DNA from: Guadua angustifolia | Taxonomy: Eukaryota > Streptophyta > Magnoliopsida > Poales > Poaceae | Reading direction: 5' to 3' | Length of the DNA stretch: 64,000 bases | Assembly: GCA_036346375.1 (NCBI GenBank) | Contig: CM070517.1 | Location: 13,619,161-13,683,160 of the forward strand | Translations under genes and position numbers: made by a program | Part shown: one piece after another, positions 54,740 through 64,000 of the stretch | How positions within the stretch are numbered: the first letter of the stretch is position 1 | Layout of the letters: every line of letters begins with the position of its first letter | The notes under the pieces: generated by a model | What the model was told of the DNA's origin: nothing | Seen by the model: only the letters and a program-made list of their open reading frames with translations | Databases searched by the model: none

Positions 54740-57600
54740 CCAGATTTTCCACTAAAGAGGCGACGTGTCCTTCACTTCCTCAAAAAGGGCAGCAACTTGA
54801 TCATCGTCAATGGTGCCAGCAAAGCCCTCTTTGACAGCCTCAAGATCCACTCGGGGATACAAGGACTTCACAATGGCCAGAGCCTGGCTAGCACTCGTGG
54901 TCACTGTTTCTCGAATGTGGGTTTGGAGCTTGTCGGGCCCCTCTATCAGCCGAAGGACGATTTCATCCTCGTTGCTCGGTCCTGCCTCTCAGGGTTTAGG
55001 AACTTCACCATCGCGTCGGAAGCTTCTCGGTGCTTGGCACACGATGCCTCTGCAGTCTTGATCCTCTCGCCAAGGACGCAGAATTGAGCCTGTGTCTTCC
55101 TCTGGTATTCTGCAAACAAGTCGGATTGTCGCCAAAAGCACTACAAATGTGAGGAAAGGTGAAGCTGAGTTGAGAACATACCTTCCAGCTCCCGCCCAGT
55201 TTCTCCGAGTCGGTTCAGGCTTGGAATTTGGAGCTTTTTATCGCCTTGAGATCTTCTTGAAGGCTAGCAATGGTTAAGTCCCGGGCTGCAGCAGGGAAAA
55301 GAGTTAGAAGACAAGCAGTCAAAATCCTATAACAAGATGGCTGAAGACATTTTCCTCGGAGGGTGCCTGCCAAGCTCAGCTTTTGCTCCTCCAGGGATTG
55401 AACTTGGGCCTAAAGCTTTCGAAGCTCAACTTGGCCCTCATTCCGGACCCGTTTGACCTCAGCTCTGCCCTCAGCACGGACTCGTCAAGATCGGCTTTGT
55501 GCTCCCCTCGTAGTTTGAGCTTCGGGAGTACTTCCTAGAGAATGGCATCCTTCTTCTCGGAGCAGTCCCCCATGGCCTGAGGATGGCAAGAAAGAAGATT
55601 AGCAAAGGGCATACCGACCGCCATGGGCAAAGAAGAAGAAGGGGCTAACAAGCTCACCCGGATTAATCTTGCGCTCTCAATAGCGTGGTGGTAAAGCTCT
55701 TCCCACATTTTCTTCTCATCCTCATTGCCAAAAGGCTCCCACTCATCCTCTTCATTGGATAGTATGATTCGTACTGGAGGCTTGGGGCGAGGGGGAAATT
55801 GTGGGGGCTCCCGAGGGATCTCTTCAATCAGGGAGGAGCAAGAAGCAATCTCCAGGGCCATTAGCCTCGCGATTGGCCTGGGTAGAACGCTCGGCGGCGG
55901 TGGAGGCATCTTGGATTCAGCAGCTGCCTCGTCACTCCTGGGTCCGGTCCCGGCAGTCGGCAAAATGGACTCGATCAAATTCAGATTGATTTCAGTCCTC
56001 CCGGGTGAGGAAGTAGTTGGCGAGGCCCTCCTGGCTTGGCCCCCGACTCTCTCGTCACCGACTCCCTGTGATGACTCGGTTGGAGTATCCACAGGGACTT
56101 TATCCAACGGAACCCTACAAAAGGAGAAAGAAATCAAGATATAATCCAGCAGATCAAGAGTAAGAGTTGATAGGGGAAGCTAACCTGTCGGACTTCGTTA
56201 TTTTGACCTTGGATACTCCCCGAGCGGCAGAACCACCCGGGGGAGCATCCGGCTTCGCGTTAGACCTGGGACGGGGAGGAGTCGACTGCGCTGAGGGTTG
56301 AGCTACAGGATCCCTGATCGTGGAGCTCCCAGATGCGCGGGGTGGTTCCTGAGCCTCTCCGACTGCCGGCTCTTTTCCTTTGCCAACACCTGGCTCGGCG
56401 CTGGGCTTTGGAAGTGCCACATGAGATGCTGGTGTCGGGGGCTCCTTAATTGTAGGACCGCTGGTCGGGTGCAAAGGCATTAGAACCTCCTCAGTCCTTG
56501 GCTTTTTTCCCCTCTCGGCACTTGGCCCTTCAGCAGAAGGACTGGCAGGCCGCTTCCGCTTAGCGCCTTGGTACCGGGGAGCGGGGGGAATTGGAGCGTC
56601 GGAGAAGAAGGCAATCCGATCCTAAAAAAGGTGGTGAAGCATAGAACCAGTCAACATTCAGTCAAAGGTTAGTAGTCAGAAACTAGCAAATGCAAAAACG
56701 CTCACCGTAGGTGGGGGCGCTTTGCGTAGAAAGGCTTCAGGCGACCCTGGAGTAGGACCACGGTGCCTGGGGTGAAGAGGTCATTCATCTGATCGACCAG
56801 CACCTCTCTGGGGATGACTTCGGGCACCTCACAGGTGGGATCGTCCACCCCAGTATGTTCAAAGCCCATGTGGATTCTGTCCTTGAGAGGCTGCACGAGG
56901 CGCTGAACGAAGCTGACAGCAATATCAACCCCGGTCAGACCCATCTCCTTCAGGCCATTGATCAGCTTCAGAAGATCTTCCACTTGGTCCATATCGCAGC
57001 TTGGAGGGGTCGTGACCCAAGAGGCCGAGAATGTGGGTGCGAGTCCAGTGCAAGGGGGAAGAAAAGGACCGAGATTGGAGCAGTAGAACCACTCTCGATG
57101 CCAACCCTTGTTGGAGGTTTTGAAGGGGATGGAGAAGTAAGTCTTTTTCAGCCCGTCACACAGCTAGAAGCCGGCACCCCCAACCACCTTAGGATCATTC
57201 TTGCTGGTGAAAGGTTTGAGAAGAAATAGGTGGCGAAAAGGCTAAGATGTGGGTGAATTCCAAGAAACACCACGCACAAAGCACAAAGATGGAAATTTGA
57301 AGAATGGAGTTGGGATTCAGGTTAATCAACTCAATTTTGTAAAAATGGAGAAGCCCACGAAAGAAAGCGCTGCTAGGAAGGCCAAAACCGCGCTGGAAAA
57401 AAGGTTCAAAAACCATAATCTCATCAGATTGAGGAGTGGGGAAGGATTCACCTGCGACTGGTCACGCGCAGATCATCTCCAAAGGAGGAAGAACTCCAGA
57501 AGTAACCAACTCCTCCAAGCGTTCTTCCGTTGTTATTGAAATAGCCCAATCCTTGGGTGAGGGCTTCACGGGAGCGCTCTAAAAGGAGGAAGAAGAAGAC
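54740..57600 (-). pseudogene. Antisense gene 1 of Tat-B: PF04195-like, broken
   Basis: Homologue of 21746-24699 on the opposite strand. The ATG is at 57600 (MSSSSSF, then an in-frame TAG). The domain block FFQRGFGLPSSAFFRGLLHF and KIELINLNPNSILQI lies at 57416-57300, and the continuation MDQVEDLLKLINGLKEMGL at 56992-56702. A Ser/Pro-rich part is at 56480-56154 and an acidic part at 56137-55535. The last exon near 54830-54740 resembles the Tat-A end (KEGFAGT). Exons are inferred from similarity to Tat-A. Several stops and shifts make it inactive. Confidence 0.6.
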
Positions 57601-57752
57601 ATCTTCGGAAGGGTTTAGCAGTGGAGCAAGATTGGGGAATGCGGCGGCGGTTAACCCTAGAAGCGAAAATTGATGCGGAAATATCTAAACTCAAAAGATG
57701 AAGGGGCAGGAGTGTGCAATGTGCAAAAAGCCTCCTTGCCTGCACCAAGCCT

Positions 57753-57764
57753 CATATTTATAGG
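57753..57764 (-). promoter_or_regulatory. TATA box of antisense gene 1 (Tat-B)
   Basis: The minus strand reads CCTATAAATATG about 155 bp upstream of the antisense ATG. The same box at the same distance is present in Tat-A (21581). Confidence 0.7.
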
Positions 57765-57837
57765 AAGCGACACTGAATTACGCCTTAAGGAGGAAAAAGT
57801 CATTTCGCCTTCCATATTTTGTCTGGACTTGACCTAG

Positions 57838-58264
57838 GGTACGCCTCATAATGGGCCGCTAGTTGTGCGTGACAACCGTCACGCACAAATACCCTTAGGC
57901 CAAATTTAGTTTGGGATATGGTACGCCCCACGATGGGCCGAATGCCGATCACCGTATCAAACGGGATTTGGGTACCATCTGAACCAAGTTGAACTATCAT
58001 CTTGTGATATGCCTCACATTAGGTCGATTGCTGATTACCACGCAAGATGGAATCAGATATCGCAAGATGTTTCATAACAAGGATTTCAGGGGTACGTCCC
58101 ACGATAGACTACCAACTGTATACTGTGAAAATCGGGTGCAGGTACCACTCGGATAACCCATGGTATGCCTCATGACAGGCCAAAAGCTGTGCACCATGAC
58201 AGTGGAGCACAAGTACCACTCGGCTAAGGCCAATATGAACAAGGGTATGCCCCAAGCTGGGCCG
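57838..58264 (-). repeat. Repeat array, period about 80 bp, upstream of antisense gene 1 (Tat-B)
   Basis: Six copies of a core like GGTACGCCCCACGATGGGCC start near 57838, 57920, 58006, 58091, 58162 and 58243, spaced 71-86 bp. They occupy the space between the antisense promoter and the 3' LTR. The same core is found in Tat-A (21235-21515 and near 24876). Confidence 0.75.
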
Positions 58265-58480
58265 ACTACCAATGTCCCAATAATTGGGCTAGGGTTCCAC
58301 TTGGAAAAGTTGAGCACGGAATGCTAATTGAGTCCTCTGCAATCTCTTTGCCTACAGCATGGCACTCGGCATGAAGAAGGAACCAGTCGGGAAACCATGG
58401 CAAGAACCGGGAGCACTCGGCATAGAGCACAACTCGGCCAAAATGCAACTGGGAGGACAGCAACTCGATCGCAGAACACT

Positions 58481-58490
58481 CGGGGGCTAC
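58481..58490 (+). other. Tat-B polypurine tract
   Basis: CGGGGGCTAC stands immediately before the 3' LTR. The core GGGGCTAC recurs inside the convergence zones of Tat-A and Tat-B. Confidence 0.65.
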
Positions 58491-58666
58491 TTTGGAGTAC
58501 ATGAACCCTTGGTATCCACAAGGCAGGCCGAACGGATCATCCAGGGGAGGATGGGCCGGGCTAGCAGTATGAAGATGGATACCACCTGGACCACTTCCAA
58601 CGTGCGCGATAAGAGGATTCTAAAGATAGCAACCAACCTTATTTTGGTAGGATACGAGTATAATCC
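58491..58666 (+). mobile_element. Tat-B 3' LTR, truncated
   Basis: The first 176 of about 469 bp (TTTGGAGTACATGAACCC; the first bases are mutated from TGTGG) match the 5' LTR. It breaks at GAGTATAATCC where Tat-D begins. Confidence 0.88.
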
Positions 58667-59494
58667 TGTCGGTGTTTCGCAAAACCGGCAGTAGATTTGT
58701 AAGTCTAGGGGCCGCACGTCCCCGCTCCTTGAATGGTTAGACTCAGGAGTCCAAGATTTATACTGGTTCGGGCCGAATATCCCTACTTCCAGTTCGTGGA
58801 GGTAGATCTCGTTGCTCATAGTGTGGTGAATTACAAGCAAGAACTAAGGACAGGCCCTTAGTACTCATCCGAGTGAGGAAGCTCAGGAGCTATGAACGCC
58901 CACCTGGGTCGGAAGGCTCGAATCGGGTCGGTAGAGCAATGAGGCAGAGTGTCAGGAATGAGAGTTTTTCCCCCCACCTTCCTAGAGGGCCTGCCCCCCT
59001 TTATATAGTCGGAGGGGGCAGGTTACACGGATTTTTAGAGAAAAGAGGTAGGGGTAGGCTACACCCGGGAGTCCCGGTCTTCGGTCTTGACGATTGACGG
59101 ATTCCTGTCCATCCCATGCCGGGTTGGTAGACACAACGGGTGACGTTCCGTCGGGAAGGTGTGCACCTGCCCTCTGCCGCTGTCGCCGATGCTTCGCCGA
59201 GTCATCTTTGTGCCACACGGTGTTGCCTCGGGTGGACGCTGCCTCACCATCTGCACTGTTGGAGTGATGGGACGCATTTGACCTTTAAGCGCCCTCGCCA
59301 TCTTGGGAAGGAGCCTCCTGCCCCAACGTTGCTATCGTGTCCAAGGGCAAGTGGCCAACTCGGAGCCGACCGGTGACACGGTGAAGGTTGTTGAAGCGAA
59401 GTTGCTGCGGCTCTGACTGGGGGCCTGGTCAGGGCCTTCGGGGATGCCCGACCAGCCCTCTGATTGGAAACCATGGGGCGCTTGGGCCGGTGGC

Positions 59495-59655
59495 GGTCGG
59501 GCGCCTCAAGGGCTTTGACGAGGCTGAGGATCCTTCGCGTCCCATTTACTCTGGGGTATCCTATGCCCACCAAAGGCGGTCGGGCGCCTGAAGAACCCGA
59601 CGAGGTGAGGATCCTTCGCGTCCCATTTACTCTGGGGTATCCCTGGTTTGAGTAT
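59495..59655 (-). repeat. 80-bp tandem duplication in the Tat-D LTR
   Basis: Two units of about 80 bp (59495-59577 and 59578-59655) both begin GGTCGGGCGCCT and both contain GAGGATCCTTCGCGTCCC. They lie in the U3 part, where such repeats may act as enhancers. Confidence 0.8.
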
Positions 59656-59910
59656 TCGTCAGTAGCCCCCAGGGCCGTCCTGAAATGCAGGCATTCCTAG
59701 ATGGACCCTTCGTATTCGGCTGGCGAGGTTTCCTCAACAGCGTGGCGTTGTTTATCAAAGCAACGAGTCTCCTTTATGGGGGCCACCTTGCTCGACCTAG
59801 CCCGGCCAATCTGATTGGTCGGCAGACGCGGCCGTGGTCGGCAGGGAGGTCCAGATGCCTTCATGAGAGATTCTGGTTCCCGGTGCTCGTTTTACGACGT
59901 AGCTAGACGC

Positions 59911-59982
59911 GTTAGTGAGGCTGGTTTAACGCCGCAACTTGGCGAGTTAGTTGGGCTGGTTTAACGCCGCAGCTTGGCGAAG
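59911..59982. repeat. Short tandem repeat in Tat-D interior
   Basis: GGCTGGTTTAACGCCGCA(A/G)CTT occurs twice, about 36 bp apart. Confidence 0.7.
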
Positions 59983-60322
59983 GGCATCCATCCTGAATCC
60001 TCGTCGGGCGAGGCTATCTGCGAGAGGAGAGGCCACTGTCGGTCCCACGTATACGCCCCGTCCGCAGGTGTGGGACCTGGAGGGGGTGAGCAAGCGCGCG
60101 TTAACCATACGTCGGTCGAACACCGTGCTCGTGGAGCTACAAACGGGTTATCCGAGTGGGCCCTGGGGATCCCCCCGGTAAGGGACCCCTTAGCGGACTA
60201 TCCCTGCATCGGGCGTCCGACCCGCTGGGGACGACCCATAAAAAACCTTTCTTTACTCGACCCGTCCTGGACCCCGAGCCATTCGTAACTCGGGGCGCAG
60301 CTGGCTGCAGCCCTTTTGGGTA

Positions 60323-61647
60323 TATGATCATGGATCATTACCACTAGATGCGTAGCGCAGTGGAAGGAAGTTGACGTAGCCCGAATCAACAAAGTTCGCA
60401 TCCAGTTGCAGTGGTCGATCTTCCTTGTTTAATGGTCGATCGTCCCGATTAGTGTCGCAACAGCAGCAACACCTCTACCGGTGTACACACGTTCATGGAA
60501 AAGAACGCCGTGTGTCGATGTGCTAGCACCAGCGCGCACAGGAAGGCTCAAATGGTGACGGCTAGGGTTTCGGTGGCTACGCCTTCTGAAATAAGTTTCC
60601 CAATTGCAACCATGAATAGCCTTTAAATAGTCGTCTCCTCCCTTACGGTGGAATCCCACATTAGGGCCCAACCGAAGGACAAAGCCCACTTGACCCACTA
60701 GTGATGGATCCAATCCGAACCACTATATTCCAACCCCTTAAGTGTGTGACCCTGTAGGTTCGTGTATATTTGGACACGACTGAGAAATACCTTTCTGATT
60801 GATAATCGATAGCGGTACCTAGCAGTACATATCGATTCCCAAATATCCAAATATCCATAAACCTACTATAGTGTGAAAATGTTATGTTCCCTTTGCTACA
60901 CGATATCGGTCAAACCCAAGGCAAGTTGTTGTCATCCTTATTTGGATAGCTCGACCACTCTTTCTCGATGTCATGACTCGGATTTTCTGAATACTTCGAG
61001 TTAACTCTTTAACTCGATGACTCGAGTAACTCCTTACTCGAGTAGCATGGCCATGCATTTTTCAGAATCCGACCACTCGAGAGGCCTAGAGATATCTCTC
61101 CCATTATAAAGGAGGAGCAAATTCCATCTTGATCATTCCTGTACCTCAGCATGTTTCATAGTAAACCCGAAAATTCCTTTATAACTACCTAGTTAAAGAG
61201 TAGCGTTTGGCAGCCCCAAAGTAAACCATTACATATCTAGGAAACCAATGATGATCTCAAGTCTAAGGAACATGCATACACTATGCATGAGACCAACTGA
61301 TGACACATATAACAATTCTCGCAGTGTCTCATATGGGTCTATCCAATGTATGTTCTAACTTGTGTCCACATTATTGATTAGATTTCTCCATATCTCTATG
61401 ACCCGTGAAACGTGGTCATCAATCAATATTTGTGCTAATCTATGAAACATAATTGTCCTATATTATGATAACCGATCAGGGATAACTTGAATAATATCAA
61501 TATATGGAAAAAGCTCCACGAACAAGTCACGCACTTGTTGATTAATCCAATCGATATTTATTCAAAAGACAAACAATTATATTCTTTCATAAACATAAGA
61601 CGTGATACAATCATCTCTATGATTGCCTCAAGGGCATATCACCAACA
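60323..61647 (-). mobile_element. Copia 5' LTR, second fragment (right LTR)
   Basis: It resumes the right copia LTR (TATGATCATGGATCATTACC, compare 17150) and runs to CATATCACCAACA, the true LTR start in element direction (TGTTGGTGATATGCCC). It is followed by the target duplication ATGAT (61648-61652). Confidence 0.88.
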
Positions 61648-61652
61648 ATGAT

Positions 61653-63734
61653 CCAGTACTCCTACCGCATTGAATTCTCTTGCCATAGCCAGTTCATGTG
61701 CTCATCAATATATGAGACCACAACAGCCATGTGTTGCAAAACTATGAAATGGGTCATAAGCACATAGCAATCATGGGACTTCATGCCAGTTAAACTCAAA
61801 TCTTGCATCGAAACAAGTCTCTTCATGTTGGACGAGTAACTGGATGGAACTTTATCTCCATGCTAGCACTAGCATAGTTTGGTTCTCTCGGCCTTGGATA
61901 GAGTGTAACAAGCAGGTTCGCAGTATGTCCAGCCTTTATCGATCTCTTTCGGTGCTAACTCAGGTCTGATGCCTATGTCGACCAAGTCAAGCCGTGCATT
62001 GATATCATCCTTTGTTTTTCCCTTAATATTCAGTAAGAGACCAATCAAGTTATCACAGATGTTCTTCTCTATGTGCATCACGTTGATGCAGTGCCAAACT
62101 TCTAGGTGGTCCCAATAAGGTAGGTCCCAAAATATTGATCTCTTCTTCCATATGCTCTTCTCACGGGTCCTCGATTTACGTTCCTTTCCTAGCGCAACAT
62201 CTAAGTTTTTAACCATATCATGAATGTCTATCTTGCTTAAAGGCTTTGGAGCTAAAGCGCCTTTGGTCATGTCGTCGAATTGTTTCTTCATCTTGCGGTA
62301 TGGGTGATTCCTACGAAGGAACCTATGATGACGGATGTACACAATTTTGCGTGAGTGATTTAACCACACACTCTCGGTATCATCCAAGCAGTGAGTATAT
62401 GCTTCGGCTCCTTTTGTATTCTGCCCCGACAGGTTAGCCATGGTAGGATAATCATTTATGGTGCAGAACAATAAGCGGCACAAAGTGAAGTACTCTCGTT
62501 TGTGAGCATCCCATACCTGCATCCCAGGAGCCCACAATGTGTTCAGATCTTCCACCAATGGTGCTAGGTACACATCAATATCATTCCCAGGTTGCTTCAG
62601 GTATTGGATGAGTATAGACATCAATATATACTTCCACTTCATAGACAACCAAGGAGGAAGGTTGTACACATAGAGATTCACACGAGCCAAGTGCTATGAC
62701 GGCTGCTCATGTTACCGAAAAGATTCATTCCATCTGTACTAAATCCAAACCTTATATTCATTGGATCCGCTACAAATTCTTCAAATCTCCTATCGATGTT
62801 TCTCCACTGCGTGGAATTAGCAGGGTACCTATTCATTCCATCGTTCTTACGCTCATCCAAGTGCCACCAAAACAATTTTGCCTCTTTTGGGTTCACAAAC
62901 AATGCTACAAACAGGGAATTTTAGGCAGATACCATGCCACCTTAGCGAGAGGTCCTTTCTTCACCTCCATGCCCTCATCGTCATCATTCGATCTATCTTT
63001 TCACTTGTACCGGGATGCGTTGCACACTGGACATATATGTAGATTTGCGTACTAATTGCAGTAGAGGATATAGTCATTCGGACAGGCATAAATTCTTTCT
63101 ACTTCCATTCCTAAGGGACAAAGAACCTTTTTTTCTTTGTAGGTGGTTGTCGACAACTCGTTTCCCTCCAGAAGCGTATCTGCTAACAGACCTAGTAGCG
63201 CCTTGAAACTCTTATCCGACCAACCGTTGCTTGCCTTTAATTTCAGTAGTTCCAGAACAGATGACAACCTTGTGTATTTGGACTTGCAACCCAGGAACAA
63301 AGGTTTCTACAAGTCATCCATCAAGCCCTAGAATTTTATGTACTCCCACTCATCACAGTTCCCTTCTGCATCCCATAGCATCTAATCTAGATTGCCATCG
63401 TGAAACCTATCCTTATCGAAAGCACAATCGATATCATTTGGAGTATTGTTTTCTTCATCGACAATGGTAGTACTACTTGGTCCCTGCGTAATCTGCTCTT
63501 CACCGTAACTGGTCCAACATGGATACCCCCTTTTGAAACCTCGTAGAATTAAGTGTGCTTCGATTTGCGTTGGGGTTTGAAACATCCTCAGATTCTCGCA
63601 GTTAATGCATGGACAAGGCATAAATTCTACCCCTTGTTCAACATATCTTTCTCTGCAGCTCTTCTAAAAGTGGAGACACCATTAATGTACTTGGTGCTTG
63701 CACCGTTCTCAATGTACATCCAGCTTCGGTCCAT
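61653..63734 (-). pseudogene. CACTA TNP2 transposase, N-terminal and catalytic part
   Basis: The ATG is at 63734. It begins with the transposase-associated domain (MDRSWMYIENG, then after a one-base shift near 63655 FMPCPCINCENLR). A linker follows (63300-63052), then the Transposase_21-type region (62902-61869; MNIRFGFSTDGMNLFGNMSS, LPPWLSMKWKYILMS, LPYWDHLEVWHCINVMHIEK). After 61869 it continues with GMKSHDCYVLMTH and then jumps to VLQHMAVVVSYIDEHMNW. The DUF4218 domain usually found between these two motifs is missing. Copia is inserted at 61653; the C-terminus lies at 16430-17068. TNP2 is the catalytic CACTA transposase. It is inactive here because of frameshifts, the copia insertion and this deletion. 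Confidence 0.82.
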
Positions 63735-64000
63735 CTATACTACATACGTAACAATAGGTGTTAAATGATGAATTAAGTACTCTAAGAGTGCTCATGTGCA
63801 AATATGCTACATATGGGCTACATTTCAACTTGCCGATTAACTTATATAGCTCCTAACATCAAAAGGAATGAATGGATATGTAAGCATATGCATGTAAGCT
63901 ACATCTTTAGTGTAATGCAATTAGAACCTGAAAGACCATGTGGAGGTCTAACCTTGGTGGTGATGAGTTATTGACTGTGTTTATAGCATGAAATGATAGA
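63735..64000 (-). other. Upstream region of TNP2
   Basis: AT-rich sequence upstream of the TNP2 ATG, presumably 5' leader or intron of the CACTA element. No terminal CACTA repeat is seen before the window ends. Confidence 0.4.

Larger units (their letters stand above)
35748..58666 (+). mobile_element. Ty3/gypsy element Tat-B (RIRE2-like), with antisense genes, 3' LTR truncated
   Basis: The 5' LTR, primer site, gag, protease, reverse transcriptase, RNase H and integrase are in order on the plus strand. Two antisense genes, a repeat array, a polypurine tract and a cut 3' LTR follow. Gag-pol closely resembles Tat-A. Tat-C (40544-52080) is inserted in RNase H. The right border is lost, so its target duplication cannot be verified (CTAGC lies to the left). 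Confidence 0.88.
58667..60322 (-). mobile_element. Gypsy remnant Tat-D: 3' LTR plus part of the 3' interior
   Basis: The LTR occupies 58667-59661 (995 bp; in window direction TGTCGGTGTTTCGC ... TATTCGTCA). A polypurine tract GGGGGCTAC on the minus strand (59662-59672) shows that the LTR is the 3' one and that interior continues to the right until about 60322, where copia LTR resumes. The TATA box on the minus strand is at 58999-59008. No pol was seen. It is truncated by a deletion. Confidence 0.7.
17074..61647 (-). mobile_element. Complete Ty1/copia element, interrupted by nested gypsy elements
   Basis: The element is bounded by LTRs at 17074-18508 and 35720-35747 plus 60323-61647, by a tRNA-Met primer site at 35701-35718, by a polypurine tract at 18509-18520, and by a perfect ATGAT target duplication. 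Gene order on the minus strand is gag, protease, integrase, reverse transcriptase, RNase H, which is diagnostic for copia. It spans 44.6 kb only because Tat-A and Tat-B (with Tat-C and Tat-D) lie inside; its own length is about 8.5 kb. It is inserted in the CACTA TNP2 gene. Confidence 0.9.

Noticed and set aside
58667..59661. Tat-D LTR as a simple solo LTR
   Set aside because: A polypurine tract and further interior sequence follow on its right side and the flanks belong to different elements, so it is a truncated element.
59685..60288. Open frames in the Tat-D interior
   Set aside because: They are short, overlap on both strands, lack known motifs and cross a tandem repeat.

Overview
The window is intergenic heterochromatin-type DNA from a plant, very probably a grass (Poaceae). 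No host gene, tRNA, rRNA or CRISPR array was found. Almost every base belongs to a transposable element. The assignment to grasses rests on recognising RIRE2/RIRE3-like Ty3/gypsy elements, a Ty1/copia element and a TNP1/TNP2-type CACTA transposon. The species cannot be named from this sequence alone.

Layout. Bases 1-4636 hold the 3' end of a gypsy element with a roughly 3 kb LTR (LTR-E). A 719 bp spacer separates it from a second roughly 3 kb LTR (LTR-F, 5356-8352), which is followed by a tRNA-Met primer binding site and a leader that breaks off. From about 8.7 kb to the right edge the backbone is a minus-strand CACTA transposon. Its TNP1 gene lies near 8.8-10.3 kb, and its TNP2 gene is split between 13.1-17.07 kb and 61.65-63.73 kb. 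A segment of about 4.3 kb (TNP1 through TNP2 plus the edge of a copia LTR) is present twice in tandem (9618-13904 and 13905-17272). Each copy carries an 850-880 bp solo LTR.

The TNP2 gene is split by a complete minus-strand copia element (17074-61647, target duplication ATGAT on both sides). That copia element is in turn interrupted twice. Gypsy element Tat-A (20524-32467, minus strand) sits in its pol. Gypsy element Tat-B (35748-58666, plus strand) sits in its right LTR. Tat-B's RNase H region contains a third gypsy element, Tat-C (40544-52080, minus strand, target duplication GAGGC). Tat-B's 3' LTR is cut short by the remnant of a fourth gypsy element, Tat-D (58667-about 60322). A deletion fused the far side of Tat-D directly to the copia LTR.

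How the parts work together. Tat-A, Tat-B and Tat-C each carry an extra gene antisense to gag-pol, in the space between the end of pol and the 3' LTR. Each of these has its own TATA box. Tat-A and Tat-B share a multi-exon antisense gene with a 'putative gypsy type transposon' (PF04195-like) N-terminus and a coiled-coil C-terminus. They also share a second antisense gene of exactly 97 codons, acidic and proline-rich, that I do not recognise. Tat-C instead carries a plant-mobile-domain-like antisense gene. Around these genes lie arrays of about 80 bp repeats next to the antisense promoter, and a 16 bp perfect palindrome with a polypurine-like motif where pol and the second antisense gene converge. 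This antisense module is the most interesting content of the window.

Most pol genes are broken. In Tat-B nearly all stops are TAG in place of Gln or Trp codons, as expected from methyl-cytosine decay. Several indel clusters that differ between repeat copies look like consensus errors, so frames in repeats should be read with caution.
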